Assembly (NCBI GenBank): GCA_046329495.1
Contig: JAXLUO010000001.1
Span: forward strand, 372,001-436,000
Reading direction: 5' to 3'
DNA: 64,000 nt
Source of the DNA: Bog-950 sp046329495
Lineage (GTDB): Bacteria; Bacteroidota; Bacteroidia; Chitinophagales; LD1
Shown here: positions 43,150-52,218 of the stretch, piece after piece
Numbering within the stretch: position 1 is the stretch's first letter
Layout of the letters: each line of letters begins with the position of its first letter
Made by a program: the position numbers and the translations under genes
Notes under the pieces: generated by a model
The model's input: only the letters and a program-made list of their open reading frames with translations
Databases searched by the model: none
What the model was told of the DNA's origin: nothing

Positions 43150-44265
43150 ATGAAAACATGGAAGCATAAATACCTATTGCCGGTACTGCTTGCACTGCTT
43201 GGTTTGCAACTGCAGGCACAAAAAGTAAAAGACGCCGATGGCAACGCTTACAACGAAGTAAAAATACCGCACAAAACGTGGTTGTGGGCCAACACCCAAA
43301 CCTGGATGGGTAGTAGTTTAGCTGTTACAAGGTACCGTAACGGCGATGCTATACCCGAGATAAAGGACGCCATGCAATTTGCTGCACTTAAAACCGGTGG
43401 ATGGTGTTATGCGCCTGATGGAACTACCAAACTTTATAACTGGTATGCCGTAACGGATCCGCGTGGCTTAGCGCCCGAAGGTTATCACATTCCCTTACGC
43501 GCCGATTGGGAAGCACTGGTGCGTGCCATGTATCAAAAAGCCGAAGCCTTTGATTATAACCGCGATATACCAAAGGAGAACGCAAAAAAGTTGAGCGACT
43601 GGAACGTACAGCCCGGCGACTGGACCAAAGCTATCGGCGCTTATTTCTGGAGCGCTGATCAATCCGACTCCTTACGGGCGTTAGCCTATAACATGTCGCC
43701 ACCAGATTCGGTACCCGGCGAAATATTTAAAACAACCATGTTACAGGTGCGCTGCATTAAAAGCGATACCGCCAGCGCCTTACCTGCACTTAGCTACACC
43801 TGGCAGGGCGATTCTTTTCAGGTTGGTTTCCCGCTTAAACCCGCGCTGAATGATAGTCGCGATAAATTGCTGAAAGGCCACCACCCCAGCGAACTGCTGA
43901 GTTTACCGCTGGCTGTTACCGGCTATTTTGTACGCTACAAAACCTATAGCGATGAAGAGATCGCCAACCCTGATCCGCTGTTACAGATCAGCCAAACCGT
44001 TTTTCAGGCCCTGCAATTTGAACAGGACATTTACAATACCGGCGACCTGCTGAATGTGCAGCCTTATATGCATCAGGGCCAATACCCCGGCTTTATCTAC
44101 GGTTTTCAGCTTAATACGCTAACCGGCCCAAAACGCTACGCCCGCTGTGCCGATATTCAGGTGGGCCACCGCTTTTACACCCTGCAACTGGAGCGCAATA
44201 ACTCCCTCCCTTCCGAACAGGAATGGAAGGCCTTTCTGGCTTCCTTTAAGCCTGTAAATCAGTGA
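43150..44265 (+). CDS. Secreted FISUMP-domain protein
   Basis: 371 residues from the ATG at 43150. A signal peptide (MKTWKHKYLLPVLLALLGLQ, cleavage near LQAQ) precedes a Fibrobacter succinogenes major paralogous domain (TKLYNWYAVTDPRGLAPEGY, HIPLRADWEALVRAMY, YFWSAD, MLQVRCIK; residues about 20-205). The C-terminal half is unassigned. TACTTTG at 43139-43145 could be a -7 box four bases before the ATG. The gene is bracketed by two copies of a roughly 250-300-base direct repeat. Confidence 0.8.
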   Translation: MKTWKHKYLLPVLLALLGLQLQAQKVKDADGNAYNEVKIPHKTWLWANTQTWMGSSLAVTRYRNGDAIPEIKDAMQFAALKTGGWCYAPDGTTKLYNWYAVTDPRGLAPEGYHIPLRADWEALVRAMYQKAEAFDYNRDIPKENAKKLSDWNVQPGDWTKAIGAYFWSADQSDSLRALAYNMSPPDSVPGEIFKTTMLQVRCIKSDTASALPALSYTWQGDSFQVGFPLKPALNDSRDKLLKGHHPSELLSLPLAVTGYFVRYKTYSDEEIANPDPLLQISQTVFQALQFEQDIYNTGDLLNVQPYMHQGQYPGFIYGFQLNTLTGPKRYARCADIQVGHRFYTLQLERNNSLPSEQEWKAFLASFKPVNQ

Positions 44266-44548
44266 ATTGGTGATTGGTGGATTGGTGATTGGTGATTGGT
44301 GATTGGTGGATTGGTGAATTGGGTAGCGGTCCTTCCTTTAGGAATTTAGTAGGTAGCGTTGGCGGATTTTAGATTTTAGAATGCGGAATGCTGATTGAAG
44401 AAAAGCCCGCGTGGCCAGCAGAATGATAATTGGAGATTAACCTGGGCAGCGGTTCTTCCGGTCGGAAGTCAGTAGGTTGCGAGGCCTGAATGCCAGCAAT
44501 ATACTTGTCTTTAATCTGTGTTCATCTGCGTAATCTGTGGTGAACCTT
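44266..44548. repeat. Long direct repeat, right copy, flanking the FISUMP gene
   Basis: Six or more GATTGGTG units (44270-44320), two GGTTCTTCC-type hairpin units (44328 with a C-for-T change, and 44451), the same GAATGCTGATTGAAGAAAAG and GATAATTGGAGA stretch, and TTTAATCTGTGTTCATCTGC plus GTAATCTGTGGTGAACC at 44510-44547. About 185 bases (44303-44486) match the left copy with few changes. Confidence 0.8.
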
Positions 44549-44613
44549 CTTAGAAATTTACTCCCGCTAAATGCCACTTTCCCTCCAGCACATTTATATG
44601 TTAAAATCTAATT

Positions 44614-44710
44614 TGTAACCCGTCGTGTAACCCATGGCCAAAAACAGGCATTGATTATCAGCTACTTAGCATGGGTCACAAAAAACTTTGTAACCCGACC
44701 GCGTGTAACC
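44614..44710 (+). repeat. Four TGTAACC repeats upstream of rpoC
   Basis: TGTAACC at 44614, 44626, 44689 and 44704, in two pairs 12 and 15 bases apart. It is the reverse complement of the GGTTACA repeated at 41194-41227. They lie 180-270 bases before the rpoC promoter. The rest of 44549-44860 shows no gene. Confidence 0.55.
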
Positions 44711-44863
44711 CCACCCCAAAAAAATTTGACCCCCCATAGTTTTAGGACACCCCCCTTCCCCAACTTGAAACTTTAAATTTTAAACTTGAAAGCCGCTACG
44801 ACCTACTCTCAGCCCTCACCCAGGCATTCCCAACTATTTTTAACAAATAGTACCACGTGTACC

Positions 44864-44894
44864 TTGCACATAAGCCCCTTCTATATTATCTTTG
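44864..44894 (+). promoter_or_regulatory. Probable rpoC promoter
   Basis: CTTG (TTG at 44864-44866), 20 bases, TATCTTTG at 44887-44894: a good Bacteroidota -33/-7 pair. It leaves a leader of about 130 bases before the rpoC ATG. The leader carries AAAACC...GGTTTTTT (44970-44996), a weak six-pair hairpin before a T run that could work as an attenuator. Confidence 0.6.
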
Positions 44895-45028
44895 CGCCTC
44901 TTTTTAAGCGTAGGGGTCTACCTTCAGCATGGGAGTATGCAAGCCGGCAGGCGCGAAACCAGGCAATAACAAAACCCTTTCTACGCAGGTTTTTTCGTAT
45001 TTATTAATGCTTAATCCAATTGTAACAA

Positions 45029-48000
45029 ATGGCATTTAAGAAAGAAAACAAGCAACGGTCCGATTTCTCGAAAATCACCATCATGCTGGCTTCGCCCGAC
45101 TCGATCCTTTCGAGAAGTAACGGCGAAATCAAAAAGCCCGAAACCATTAACTACCGTACCTACAAGCCCGAAATGGAAGGTTTGTTCTGCGAGCGCGTTT
45201 TCGGCCCAACAAAAGATTATGAATGTTACTGCGGTAAGTACAAGCGTATCCGTTACAAGGGTATTGTGTGCGACCGTTGTGGTGTTGAAGTAACCGAAAA
45301 GAAAGTACGCCGCGAGCGCATGGGTCACATTAAACTGACCGTGCCTGTAGTGCACATTTGGTACTTTAAGAGCTTACCGAATAAAATCGGTTACCTGTTA
45401 GGTGTTAGCTCTAAGAAGCTGGAGAGCATTGTTTACTACGAAAAATACGTAGTTATCCAGCCCGGTAAAGCCGGTAACGAAATTACCGTAATGACCGAAA
45501 AAGGCGAGGAGCGCAAAAAACTGAACTACCTCGACCTGCTGAGCGAAGAAGAATACCTGTCGGTATTCGATAACGAAGAAATGAAAGGTAACCACCTGCT
45601 GGAGGATACCGATCCTAATAAATTTATTGCCCGCATGGGTGCCGAAGCGATCAAGGATCTGCTTTCGCGCATTAAGCTCGATGAACTGAGCTACCAATTG
45701 CGCCACGATGCCGCTAACGAAACTTCTCGTCAGCGTAAATCAGAAGCGTTAAAGCGTTTGAGCGTGGTAGAAGCGTTCCGTGCCGGTAACGCCCACATCG
45801 AAAACAAGCCGGAGTGGATGGTAATCCAATACCTGCCTGTTATTCCGCCTGAATTACGTCCGTTAGTGCCATTGGATGGCGGCCGTTTCGCTTCTTCGGA
45901 TCTGAACGACTTATACCGTCGTGTTATCATCCGTAACAACCGTTTGAAGCGTCTGGTTGAAATTAAAGCACCTGAAGTAATTCTGCGTAACGAAAAACGT
46001 ATGTTGCAGGAAGCTATCGATAGCTTGTTTGATAACAGCCGTAAGTCAAACGCCGTGAAAGCCGAAGGCGGTCGTCAGTTAAAATCGCTGAGCGATGTGC
46101 TGAAAGGTAAGCAAGGCCGTTTCCGTCAGAACCTGTTAGGTAAGCGTGTTGACTACTCAGGCCGTTCGGTTATCGTGGTAGGTCCTGAATTGAAATTGCA
46201 CGAGTGCGGTTTACCAAAAGATATGGCGGCTGAATTATTTAAGCCGTTTATTATCCGTAAGCTGATTGAAAGAGGTATCGTTAAAACCGTTAAGAGCGCC
46301 AAGAAACTGGTTGACAAAAAAGAACCGGTGATTTGGGATATCCTGGAAAACGTACTGAAAGGCCACCCGGTATTATTAAACCGTGCTCCAACCCTGCACC
46401 GTTTATCTATCCAGGCTTTCTTACCTAAGTTGATTGAAGGTAAGGCCATTCAGTTACACCCGCTGGTTTGTACGGCGTTCAACGCTGACTTTGACGGTGA
46501 CCAGATGGCCGTGCACGTGCCGCTGAGCAACGCTTCTATCCTGGAGGCGCAAATGCTGATGCTGTCGTCGCACAACATTTTGAACCCGCAAAACGGTACA
46601 CCAATCACCCTTCCTTCTCAGGACATGGTGTTGGGCCTGTACTACATGACCAAAGAGAAGCGCAGCACCGAAACCGAAAAAGTAAAAGGCCAGGGCCTAA
46701 CACTTTACGGTGCCGAGGAAGCGTTGATTGCACTGAACGAAGGCAAAGCCGAACTGCACACTGTGGTAAAATGCCGCGTGCGTGTAAAAGAAGGCGGCAA
46801 GCTGTTCTATAAAGTTATCGAAACCACTATCGGCCGTATCATCTTTAACCAGGTGGTGCCCGAGAACGTAGGTTACGTAAACAAAATGTTGGGTAAGAAA
46901 ACCCTGAAGGATGTTATCGGTCAGATTTTGGCTGAAACCGACATCCCTACAACCTCTAAGTTCCTGGATGATATCAAGAAGTTAGGCTTCTTCTACTCAT
47001 TCAAAGGCGGCTTGAGCTTTAACCTGCGCGATGTGGTAGTGCCTACAACCAAAGAAAAACTGGTTCAGGAAGCACAAACCCGTGTAGACGAAATTCACGA
47101 CAGCTACCAGATGGGCTTTATCACCGATAAAGAACGCTTTAACCAGGTGGTGGATATCTGGACAGCAACCGATAACCGCTTAACCAACACGCTGATGAAA
47201 CAAATCAGCGAAGACAAGCAGGGCTTTAACTCGGTGTTCATGATGCTCGACTCGGGTGCGAGGGGTTCTAAACAGCAGATCAAGCAGCTTTCGGGTATGC
47301 GGGGTCTGATGGCCAAGCCTCGTAAATCAGGTTCTACCGGATCTGAGGTTATCGAGAACCCGATTCTGGCGAACTTTAAAGAAGGTCTGTCGGTATTGGA
47401 ATACTTCATCTCTACCCACGGTGCCCGTAAAGGTCTGTCGGATACGGCGTTGAAAACGGCAGATGCCGGTTACTTAACCCGTCGTTTGGTTGACGTTGCA
47501 CAGGACGTGGTAATTACTGAAGAAGATTGCGGAACACTGCGTGGTATCAGCATCAGTGCGCTGAAAGATAACGAGGACATCGTTGAACCGTTGTTCGATC
47601 GTATCCTGGGCCGCACCTCGCTGAACGATATTTACCATCCTGAAACTGATGAACTGCTGGTAGTTGCCGGACAGGACATTATGGAAGATACAGCCCGCCA
47701 GATTGAAAAGGCCGGTATCGAAACAGTGGAAATCCGTTCGGTGCTTACCTGCGAAAGCCGCAAAGGTGTATGTGTGAAGTGTTACGGCCGTAACCTGGCC
47801 ACCAACCGCTTAGCCGAAACCGGCGATGCAGTAGGTATCATTGCCGCACAGAGTATCGGTGAACCTGGTACACAGCTTACCCTCCGTACCTTCCACGTGG
47901 GTGGTATCGCTAACCTGGGTAGCAGCGAATCGCAAATCACTGCCCGTTTCGAAGGTGTTATTCAATTCGACGGTGTTCGTACAACTACAGCGGTTGACGA

Positions 48001-49369
48001 GAACGGCGAAAAAACAAACGTGGTTATCGGCCGTACCGGCGAATTACGTATTGTGAAAGAAGATAACGCCGACAAAGTATTGATCAGCCACCACATTCCT
48101 TACGGTTCTATCATCAGCGTAAAAGATGGTAAGCATGTGAAGAAGGGCGACCTGATCTGTAAGTGGGATCCATATAACAACGTTATCATCAGCGAATACA
48201 ACGGTAAAGTGAAGTTCGAACACTTGATCGAGAACGTAACGTTCCGCGATGAGATGGATGAACAAACCGGCCACCGCGAGAAGGTGATCATCGAAAGCAA
48301 GGATAAAACCAAGATCCCTTCTATCGTGGTTGAACACGGTAAAGAAGGTAAGATCTACAACCTGCCTGTGGGCGCACACATCGTTATCGATAACGGTGAA
48401 GAAGTGAAACACGGTCAGATACTTGCCAAGATCCCTCGTGTGATGGGTAAAGTGAAGGATATCACGGGTGGTCTGCCACGTGTAACGGAATTGTTTGAAG
48501 CACGTAACCCGAGCAACCCTGCTACCGTTAGCGAAATTGACGGTGTAGTACGCTTTGGTGGTGTTAAGCGTGGTAACCGCGAAGTAATTGTTGAAAGCCG
48601 CGAAGGCGATATCAAGAAATACCTGGTGCCGCTAAGCCGTCACATCCTGGTTCAGGAGCAGGATTTCGTTCGCGCCGGCACACCACTGTCCGACGGTGCT
48701 GTTACACCTACCGACATCTTAGCTATTAAAGGACCTTTTGCCGTGCAGGAATACTTAGTGAATGAAATTCAGGAAGTATACCGCTTACAGGGTATTAAGA
48801 TCAACGATAAGCACATTGAGGTAATTGTTCGTCAGATGATGAACAAGATGGTGGTGAACGATCCGGGCGACACCCGCTTCCTGGAAGGCGAAGCAGTTGA
48901 CAAGTTTGAATTACTGGGCGCTAACGACGAACTGTTCGATAAGAAGGTTATCGTTGAAGCCGGTGAATCAGAAAACATGCGCGCCGGTCAGATCGCTACC
49001 CTGCGTCAGATCCGCGAAGAGAACTCGTTGCTGAAACGCTCCGACAAAAAGTTACTGGAATACCGCGATGCTATACCTGCTACCGCTGCTCCGCAGTTAA
49101 AAGGTATCACACGTGCTTCGTTAGCCACCCACTCATGGATTTCGGCTGCGTCGTTCCAGGAAACTACCAAGGTGCTCAGCACAGCGTCTATCGCTGCCAA
49201 GCGCGACTACCTGGAAGGCTTGAAAGAGAACGTAATCGTAGGTCACCGCATTCCTGCAGGTACCGGCTTACGCACCTTCAGCAACATCATTGTTACCAAC
49301 AAAGAAGAGTTAGACAAGGCCGAGAAGAAGGTAGAAACTACCAGCGGCGGTGTTGAACTGATCGGATAA
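45029..49369 (+). CDS. rpoC: DNA-directed RNA polymerase subunit beta'
   Basis: 1446 residues, full length for Bacteroidota RpoC. The N-terminal zinc-binding site is CYCGKYKRIRYKGIVCDRCG; the clamp and bridge regions follow, the active-site loop NADFDGDQMAVH (catalytic Asp triad), the trigger-loop/bridge stretch with GARGSKQQIKQLSGMRGLMA, and the second zinc site CGTLRG...CESRKGVCVKCYGRNL. The C-terminus carries the SBHM modules and ends in VETTSGGVELIG. It is transcribed alone: rpoB, rplL and the small genes that usually sit around it are absent from the flanks, which hold repeats (left) and a hypothetical membrane gene (right). Confidence 0.98.
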   Translation: MAFKKENKQRSDFSKITIMLASPDSILSRSNGEIKKPETINYRTYKPEMEGLFCERVFGPTKDYECYCGKYKRIRYKGIVCDRCGVEVTEKKVRRERMGHIKLTVPVVHIWYFKSLPNKIGYLLGVSSKKLESIVYYEKYVVIQPGKAGNEITVMTEKGEERKKLNYLDLLSEEEYLSVFDNEEMKGNHLLEDTDPNKFIARMGAEAIKDLLSRIKLDELSYQLRHDAANETSRQRKSEALKRLSVVEAFRAGNAHIENKPEWMVIQYLPVIPPELRPLVPLDGGRFASSDLNDLYRRVIIRNNRLKRLVEIKAPEVILRNEKRMLQEAIDSLFDNSRKSNAVKAEGGRQLKSLSDVLKGKQGRFRQNLLGKRVDYSGRSVIVVGPELKLHECGLPKDMAAELFKPFIIRKLIERGIVKTVKSAKKLVDKKEPVIWDILENVLKGHPVLLNRAPTLHRLSIQAFLPKLIEGKAIQLHPLVCTAFNADFDGDQMAVHVPLSNASILEAQMLMLSSHNILNPQNGTPITLPSQDMVLGLYYMTKEKRSTETEKVKGQGLTLYGAEEALIALNEGKAELHTVVKCRVRVKEGGKLFYKVIETTIGRIIFNQVVPENVGYVNKMLGKKTLKDVIGQILAETDIPTTSKFLDDIKKLGFFYSFKGGLSFNLRDVVVPTTKEKLVQEAQTRVDEIHDSYQMGFITDKERFNQVVDIWTATDNRLTNTLMKQISEDKQGFNSVFMMLDSGARGSKQQIKQLSGMRGLMAKPRKSGSTGSEVIENPILANFKEGLSVLEYFISTHGARKGLSDTALKTADAGYLTRRLVDVAQDVVITEEDCGTLRGISISALKDNEDIVEPLFDRILGRTSLNDIYHPETDELLVVAGQDIMEDTARQIEKAGIETVEIRSVLTCESRKGVCVKCYGRNLATNRLAETGDAVGIIAAQSIGEPGTQLTLRTFHVGGIANLGSSESQITARFEGVIQFDGVRTTTAVDENGEKTNVVIGRTGELRIVKEDNADKVLISHHIPYGSIISVKDGKHVKKGDLICKWDPYNNVIISEYNGKVKFEHLIENVTFRDEMDEQTGHREKVIIESKDKTKIPSIVVEHGKEGKIYNLPVGAHIVIDNGEEVKHGQILAKIPRVMGKVKDITGGLPRVTELFEARNPSNPATVSEIDGVVRFGGVKRGNREVIVESREGDIKKYLVPLSRHILVQEQDFVRAGTPLSDGAVTPTDILAIKGPFAVQEYLVNEIQEVYRLQGIKINDKHIEVIVRQMMNKMVVNDPGDTRFLEGEAVDKFELLGANDELFDKKVIVEAGESENMRAGQIATLRQIREENSLLKRSDKKLLEYRDAIPATAAPQLKGITRASLATHSWISAASFQETTKVLSTASIAAKRDYLEGLKENVIVGHRIPAGTGLRTFSNIIVTNKEELDKAEKKVETTSGGVELIG

Positions 49370-49392
49370 TAATTACAACGAACGCTTATATC

Positions 49393-49423
49393 AAAACGGC
49401 TCCATATACATGGGGCCGTTTTT
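49393..49423 (+). terminator. rpoC terminator
   Basis: AAAACGGC-T-CCAT, loop ATAC, ATGG-G-GCCGTTTTT: a stem of about 11 pairs followed by TTTTTGTTTT, 24 bases after the rpoC stop. Confidence 0.85.
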
Positions 49424-49486
49424 GTTTTAGATAATGGCATGAATAAAATCATAATACGAAAAGGACGGCGCTGATATATTCGCTGC

Positions 49487-50032
49487 ATGAGCCATTGGAC
49501 ATTTGTTTCATTTGTTTGTACGCTGGCAGTTATGTTTGTGGCGGGCATTTACCTGGATGCCCGCAACGCCCGTGTAATCCGTGCTGTTCATCCCTTGTAT
49601 TACACCAAGTTTGAATTGTTGACCTGGATGTTGCTGGTGGCTTTTGGCGCAGGGTGCTTTTGGGTTTGTGCGCCTTTGTTGGAGAAGCAACTTAATCAAT
49701 GGGCAGCCCTTGTAATTCCCGCCACGGGATTACTTGCCATCTTTCTTTCAGGCTTCGAGCGCTATGTATTTATAACCGATCATAACTTTTGTGTGTACCG
49801 TCGCCGTTGGGGGCATCATCATATACATTGGCATAGCATTCAACACATAAAAGAAGTAAAGCAGGTAACAGCGAACAGTTATTTGCTTAAAACCGAACTG
49901 CCGGGCATGAAGTGCCTTAATTTTATGCATTACGCCAGCCATCATAAACAGCCGTTTGAAAGCTTTATGCAGGCGCATGGTATACCGGGGTACAGGAAAC
50001 AAGCCTGGAAAGAGGCGGAGCGGATTTGGTAG
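49487..50032 (+). CDS. Membrane protein with PH-like C-terminal domain, unknown function
   Basis: 181 residues. Three helices (about 7-23, 45-65, 72-90) are followed by a soluble domain with ITDHNFCVYRRRWGHHHIHW and IKEVKQVTANSYLLKTELPG, similar in pattern to bacterial PH-like (DUF304/YcxB type) domains. The HHHIHWH stretch (about residues 110-116) is His-rich. No name can be given. Confidence 0.6.
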   Translation: MSHWTFVSFVCTLAVMFVAGIYLDARNARVIRAVHPLYYTKFELLTWMLLVAFGAGCFWVCAPLLEKQLNQWAALVIPATGLLAIFLSGFERYVFITDHNFCVYRRRWGHHHIHWHSIQHIKEVKQVTANSYLLKTELPGMKCLNFMHYASHHKQPFESFMQAHGIPGYRKQAWKEAERIW

Positions 50033-50082
50033 ATGTAAAAAACCTCATTTGTTTGCATCACAGATTTGTTCTTGTTTAGAGA

Positions 50083-50886
50083 ATGCCCCACATCAACATC
50101 AACGGCTGTAACCTCTACTACGAGGAACACGGCAATCCAAATTCAAAGGAAACCTTATTGTTTGCACACGGACTTTTATGGAGCGGTAAAATGTTTCATA
50201 AGCAGGTCGATCATTTTAATAACCGTTTTCGCATTATCACCTACGACCACCGCGGGCAGGGCCAGAGTGAAGTAACCGATAGCGGCTACGACCTGGATGA
50301 TATTTATAAAGACGCTGTTACATTGATTGAAACCTTAAAGTTAGGCCCCGTACATTTTGCAGGCTTAAGCATGGGCGGTTTTGTAGGCATGCGCCTCGCT
50401 GCCCGCAGGCCCGATTTGGTAAAGAGCCTGGTGTTAATGGAAACCAGTGCACAGCACGAGCCTAACAAAGTAAAGTATTCCTTATTGGTTGGTGTAGTAA
50501 AGCTGTTTGGTGTAAAGAGTGTAACGGGCCCGGTAATGGATGTTATGTTTGGCGATAAATTCCTAAAAGACAACGGTCGTACCGAAGAGCGCAACTTTTG
50601 GGTACGTGAGTTACAGAAAAACTCTAAGGATATTACCCATGCCGTAAGCGGTGTAGTGTGGCGCAAAGGAGTAGTGGCAGAGCTGGCCAATATCACTTGC
50701 CCAACATTGGTTATCGTAGGCAATCAGGATAAAGCCACTGTGCCGGCAAAAGCAGAATGTATCCATCGCCATGTGCCGCAATCGTTGCTAAAATATATCG
50801 ACGGTGCAGGCCATACCTCCTGTATAGAAGAGCCCCTGGCCGTTAACGGGTATATGGAAGAGTTCTACAACAGCCTTAACGTGTAA
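50083..50886 (+). CDS. Alpha/beta hydrolase
   Basis: 267 residues. Alpha/beta hydrolase fold with the oxyanion motif FAHGLLWSG, DHRGQGQSE, the nucleophile elbow GLSMGGFVG (Ser95), the acid in VGNQDKAT (Asp) and GAGHTSCIEEP (His). No signal peptide. Closest in pattern to 3-oxoadipate enol-lactonase or haloperoxidase-like hydrolases; the substrate is unknown. It converges with the next gene, with an 11-base overlap of 3' ends. Confidence 0.92.
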   Translation: MPHININGCNLYYEEHGNPNSKETLLFAHGLLWSGKMFHKQVDHFNNRFRIITYDHRGQGQSEVTDSGYDLDDIYKDAVTLIETLKLGPVHFAGLSMGGFVGMRLAARRPDLVKSLVLMETSAQHEPNKVKYSLLVGVVKLFGVKSVTGPVMDVMFGDKFLKDNGRTEERNFWVRELQKNSKDITHAVSGVVWRKGVVAELANITCPTLVIVGNQDKATVPAKAECIHRHVPQSLLKYIDGAGHTSCIEEPLAVNGYMEEFYNSLNV

Positions 50887-52069
50887 CGGCAGTAACGCGT
50901 GCGGCATAGGCATTGCGTACGCTTACTGCAATATTCAAATTACCCCATATCCATTCTTTGTTGGCATCGGTTTGCACATTGCTGAACCACCAGCGCAAAG
51001 CTTGCGAACGAACAGGTTTGCTGCTGTGCAATTGCAACGGAAATATCTGGCCGTCGGGTAATTGCATTTGCACTACGCTATCGGTAAAGTTGAAGGTGCT
51101 TGTTTCGGCAGGCACGGTCTTTAACCGCTTTAAGCCACGCGGCATAAACTTGCCTGTTACCAGGTGTTGAATGTTTAAGGAGCTATTTACCTCGCTTGTT
51201 TTAAAAAGGAACGGTATGCTGATGGAGCCAACCCGTGGTGCCCGTGTCCACAGCACAAACCGGTCGCTCGATTCTTTCATAAAGCCAAACATCCAGGCTT
51301 TAGGATCAACCTCACCGCCTTTAGTACCCAGGTCTAACCACCACAACCATTCGTAAGGGTGTATCTCGGGGTGGCAACTGTGGTTGCAATCCAGCACAAA
51401 CACACCATACATGCCTACGGTTGGGTGGGCATCGCAAAAGTTGGGGTGCTCGCCTAAATTGGGTCCGGGTAAACAAGGGTAAAACAAACTGTTCAACGAA
51501 TCGCGTAAGCGTTTGGGTGGGGTTAGCTCGCAATGCAGGTCATAAGCTTCTGCAGTAGTTAGCGTTGGCTCTACATAAGGTGGCTTGGTAACATCGGCAT
51601 GGCGGGCGCGCTTAAAATTGTATTTGTGTTTGCGCTGTTCCGTACGGCCGCGATACACAAAGTTTAAGTAATTATCTAAGTGCGGTACCAGGTTAAAATT
51701 AATGTCGTGCTCTGTTAGCTGGTCTTCTTCGGGCAGCGATACACCGCCTTTGGCTGTGCCTACAAATTTGTAGCGGTGTTTATCTACTGCCTGCCACCAG
51801 TACCCAATCATGCGGATAAACCAACCGAAGCCACCGCCCTGGTGCGTGGTGTACCAGGTAGGCACTTTGGGGTCACGCTCATTTACTTCTACTAAATCAA
51901 TAAGCTTTTCGTTTACTATGTTGTTAGCGCCAATGCTGTCATTTTTTGCTCGCAGCAAGCGATACTCAACAGGTACGCTTTCGGCAATGGCAACTTGTAT
52001 AGTGTTTTGTGCCGAAGAGAAACTTACAGATGCAAGCAGCAAAAGCAGCAGAAATTGTAAACGAAGCAT
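50876..52069 (-). CDS. Secreted protein of the EIHP-motif family, unknown function
   Basis: 397 residues from the ATG at 52069. A signal peptide (MLRLQFLLLLLLASVSFSSA) is followed by a mature part without membrane segments. It shares with the protein at 61701-63311 the order: an EHD-x-NF-x-L-x-P stretch (EHDINFNLVPHLDNYLNFVY), a GVFVLD-x(2)-H segment, and EIHP (CNHSCHPEIHPYEWLWW). Cys-rich around residues 205-250. I do not know its function; the His/Glu pattern of NHxxHPEIHP could coordinate metal. Confidence 0.6.
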   Translation of the reverse strand: MLRLQFLLLLLLASVSFSSAQNTIQVAIAESVPVEYRLLRAKNDSIGANNIVNEKLIDLVEVNERDPKVPTWYTTHQGGGFGWFIRMIGYWWQAVDKHRYKFVGTAKGGVSLPEEDQLTEHDINFNLVPHLDNYLNFVYRGRTEQRKHKYNFKRARHADVTKPPYVEPTLTTAEAYDLHCELTPPKRLRDSLNSLFYPCLPGPNLGEHPNFCDAHPTVGMYGVFVLDCNHSCHPEIHPYEWLWWLDLGTKGGEVDPKAWMFGFMKESSDRFVLWTRAPRVGSISIPFLFKTSEVNSSLNIQHLVTGKFMPRGLKRLKTVPAETSTFNFTDSVVQMQLPDGQIFPLQLHSSKPVRSQALRWWFSNVQTDANKEWIWGNLNIAVSVRNAYAARVTAVTR

Positions 52070-52164
52070 AGGGGAAAGGATTGGGATTAGTTGCTTAAAG
52101 AAAAGCAAAACGCCATCAACTGCACATTAAAATTATGTTTCTATCGCAGCGAAAAATTCACCAA

Positions 52165-52194
52165 TAAAAAAGCCCCGGCGTAGTTCCGGGGCTT
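52165..52194 (-). terminator. glyS terminator
   Basis: AAGCCCCGG, loop, CCGGGGCTT (52170-52194); on the minus strand the stem is followed by TTTTTTATTGG. The hairpin starts 24 bases after the glyS stop. Confidence 0.85.
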
Positions 52195-52218
52195 GTAGTA
52201 CTTATCCTGCATCGGCTC

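Noticed and set aside
44786..45007. Open frame of 73 codons in the rpoC promoter region
   Set aside because: It covers the rpoC promoter and leader and has low-complexity content.
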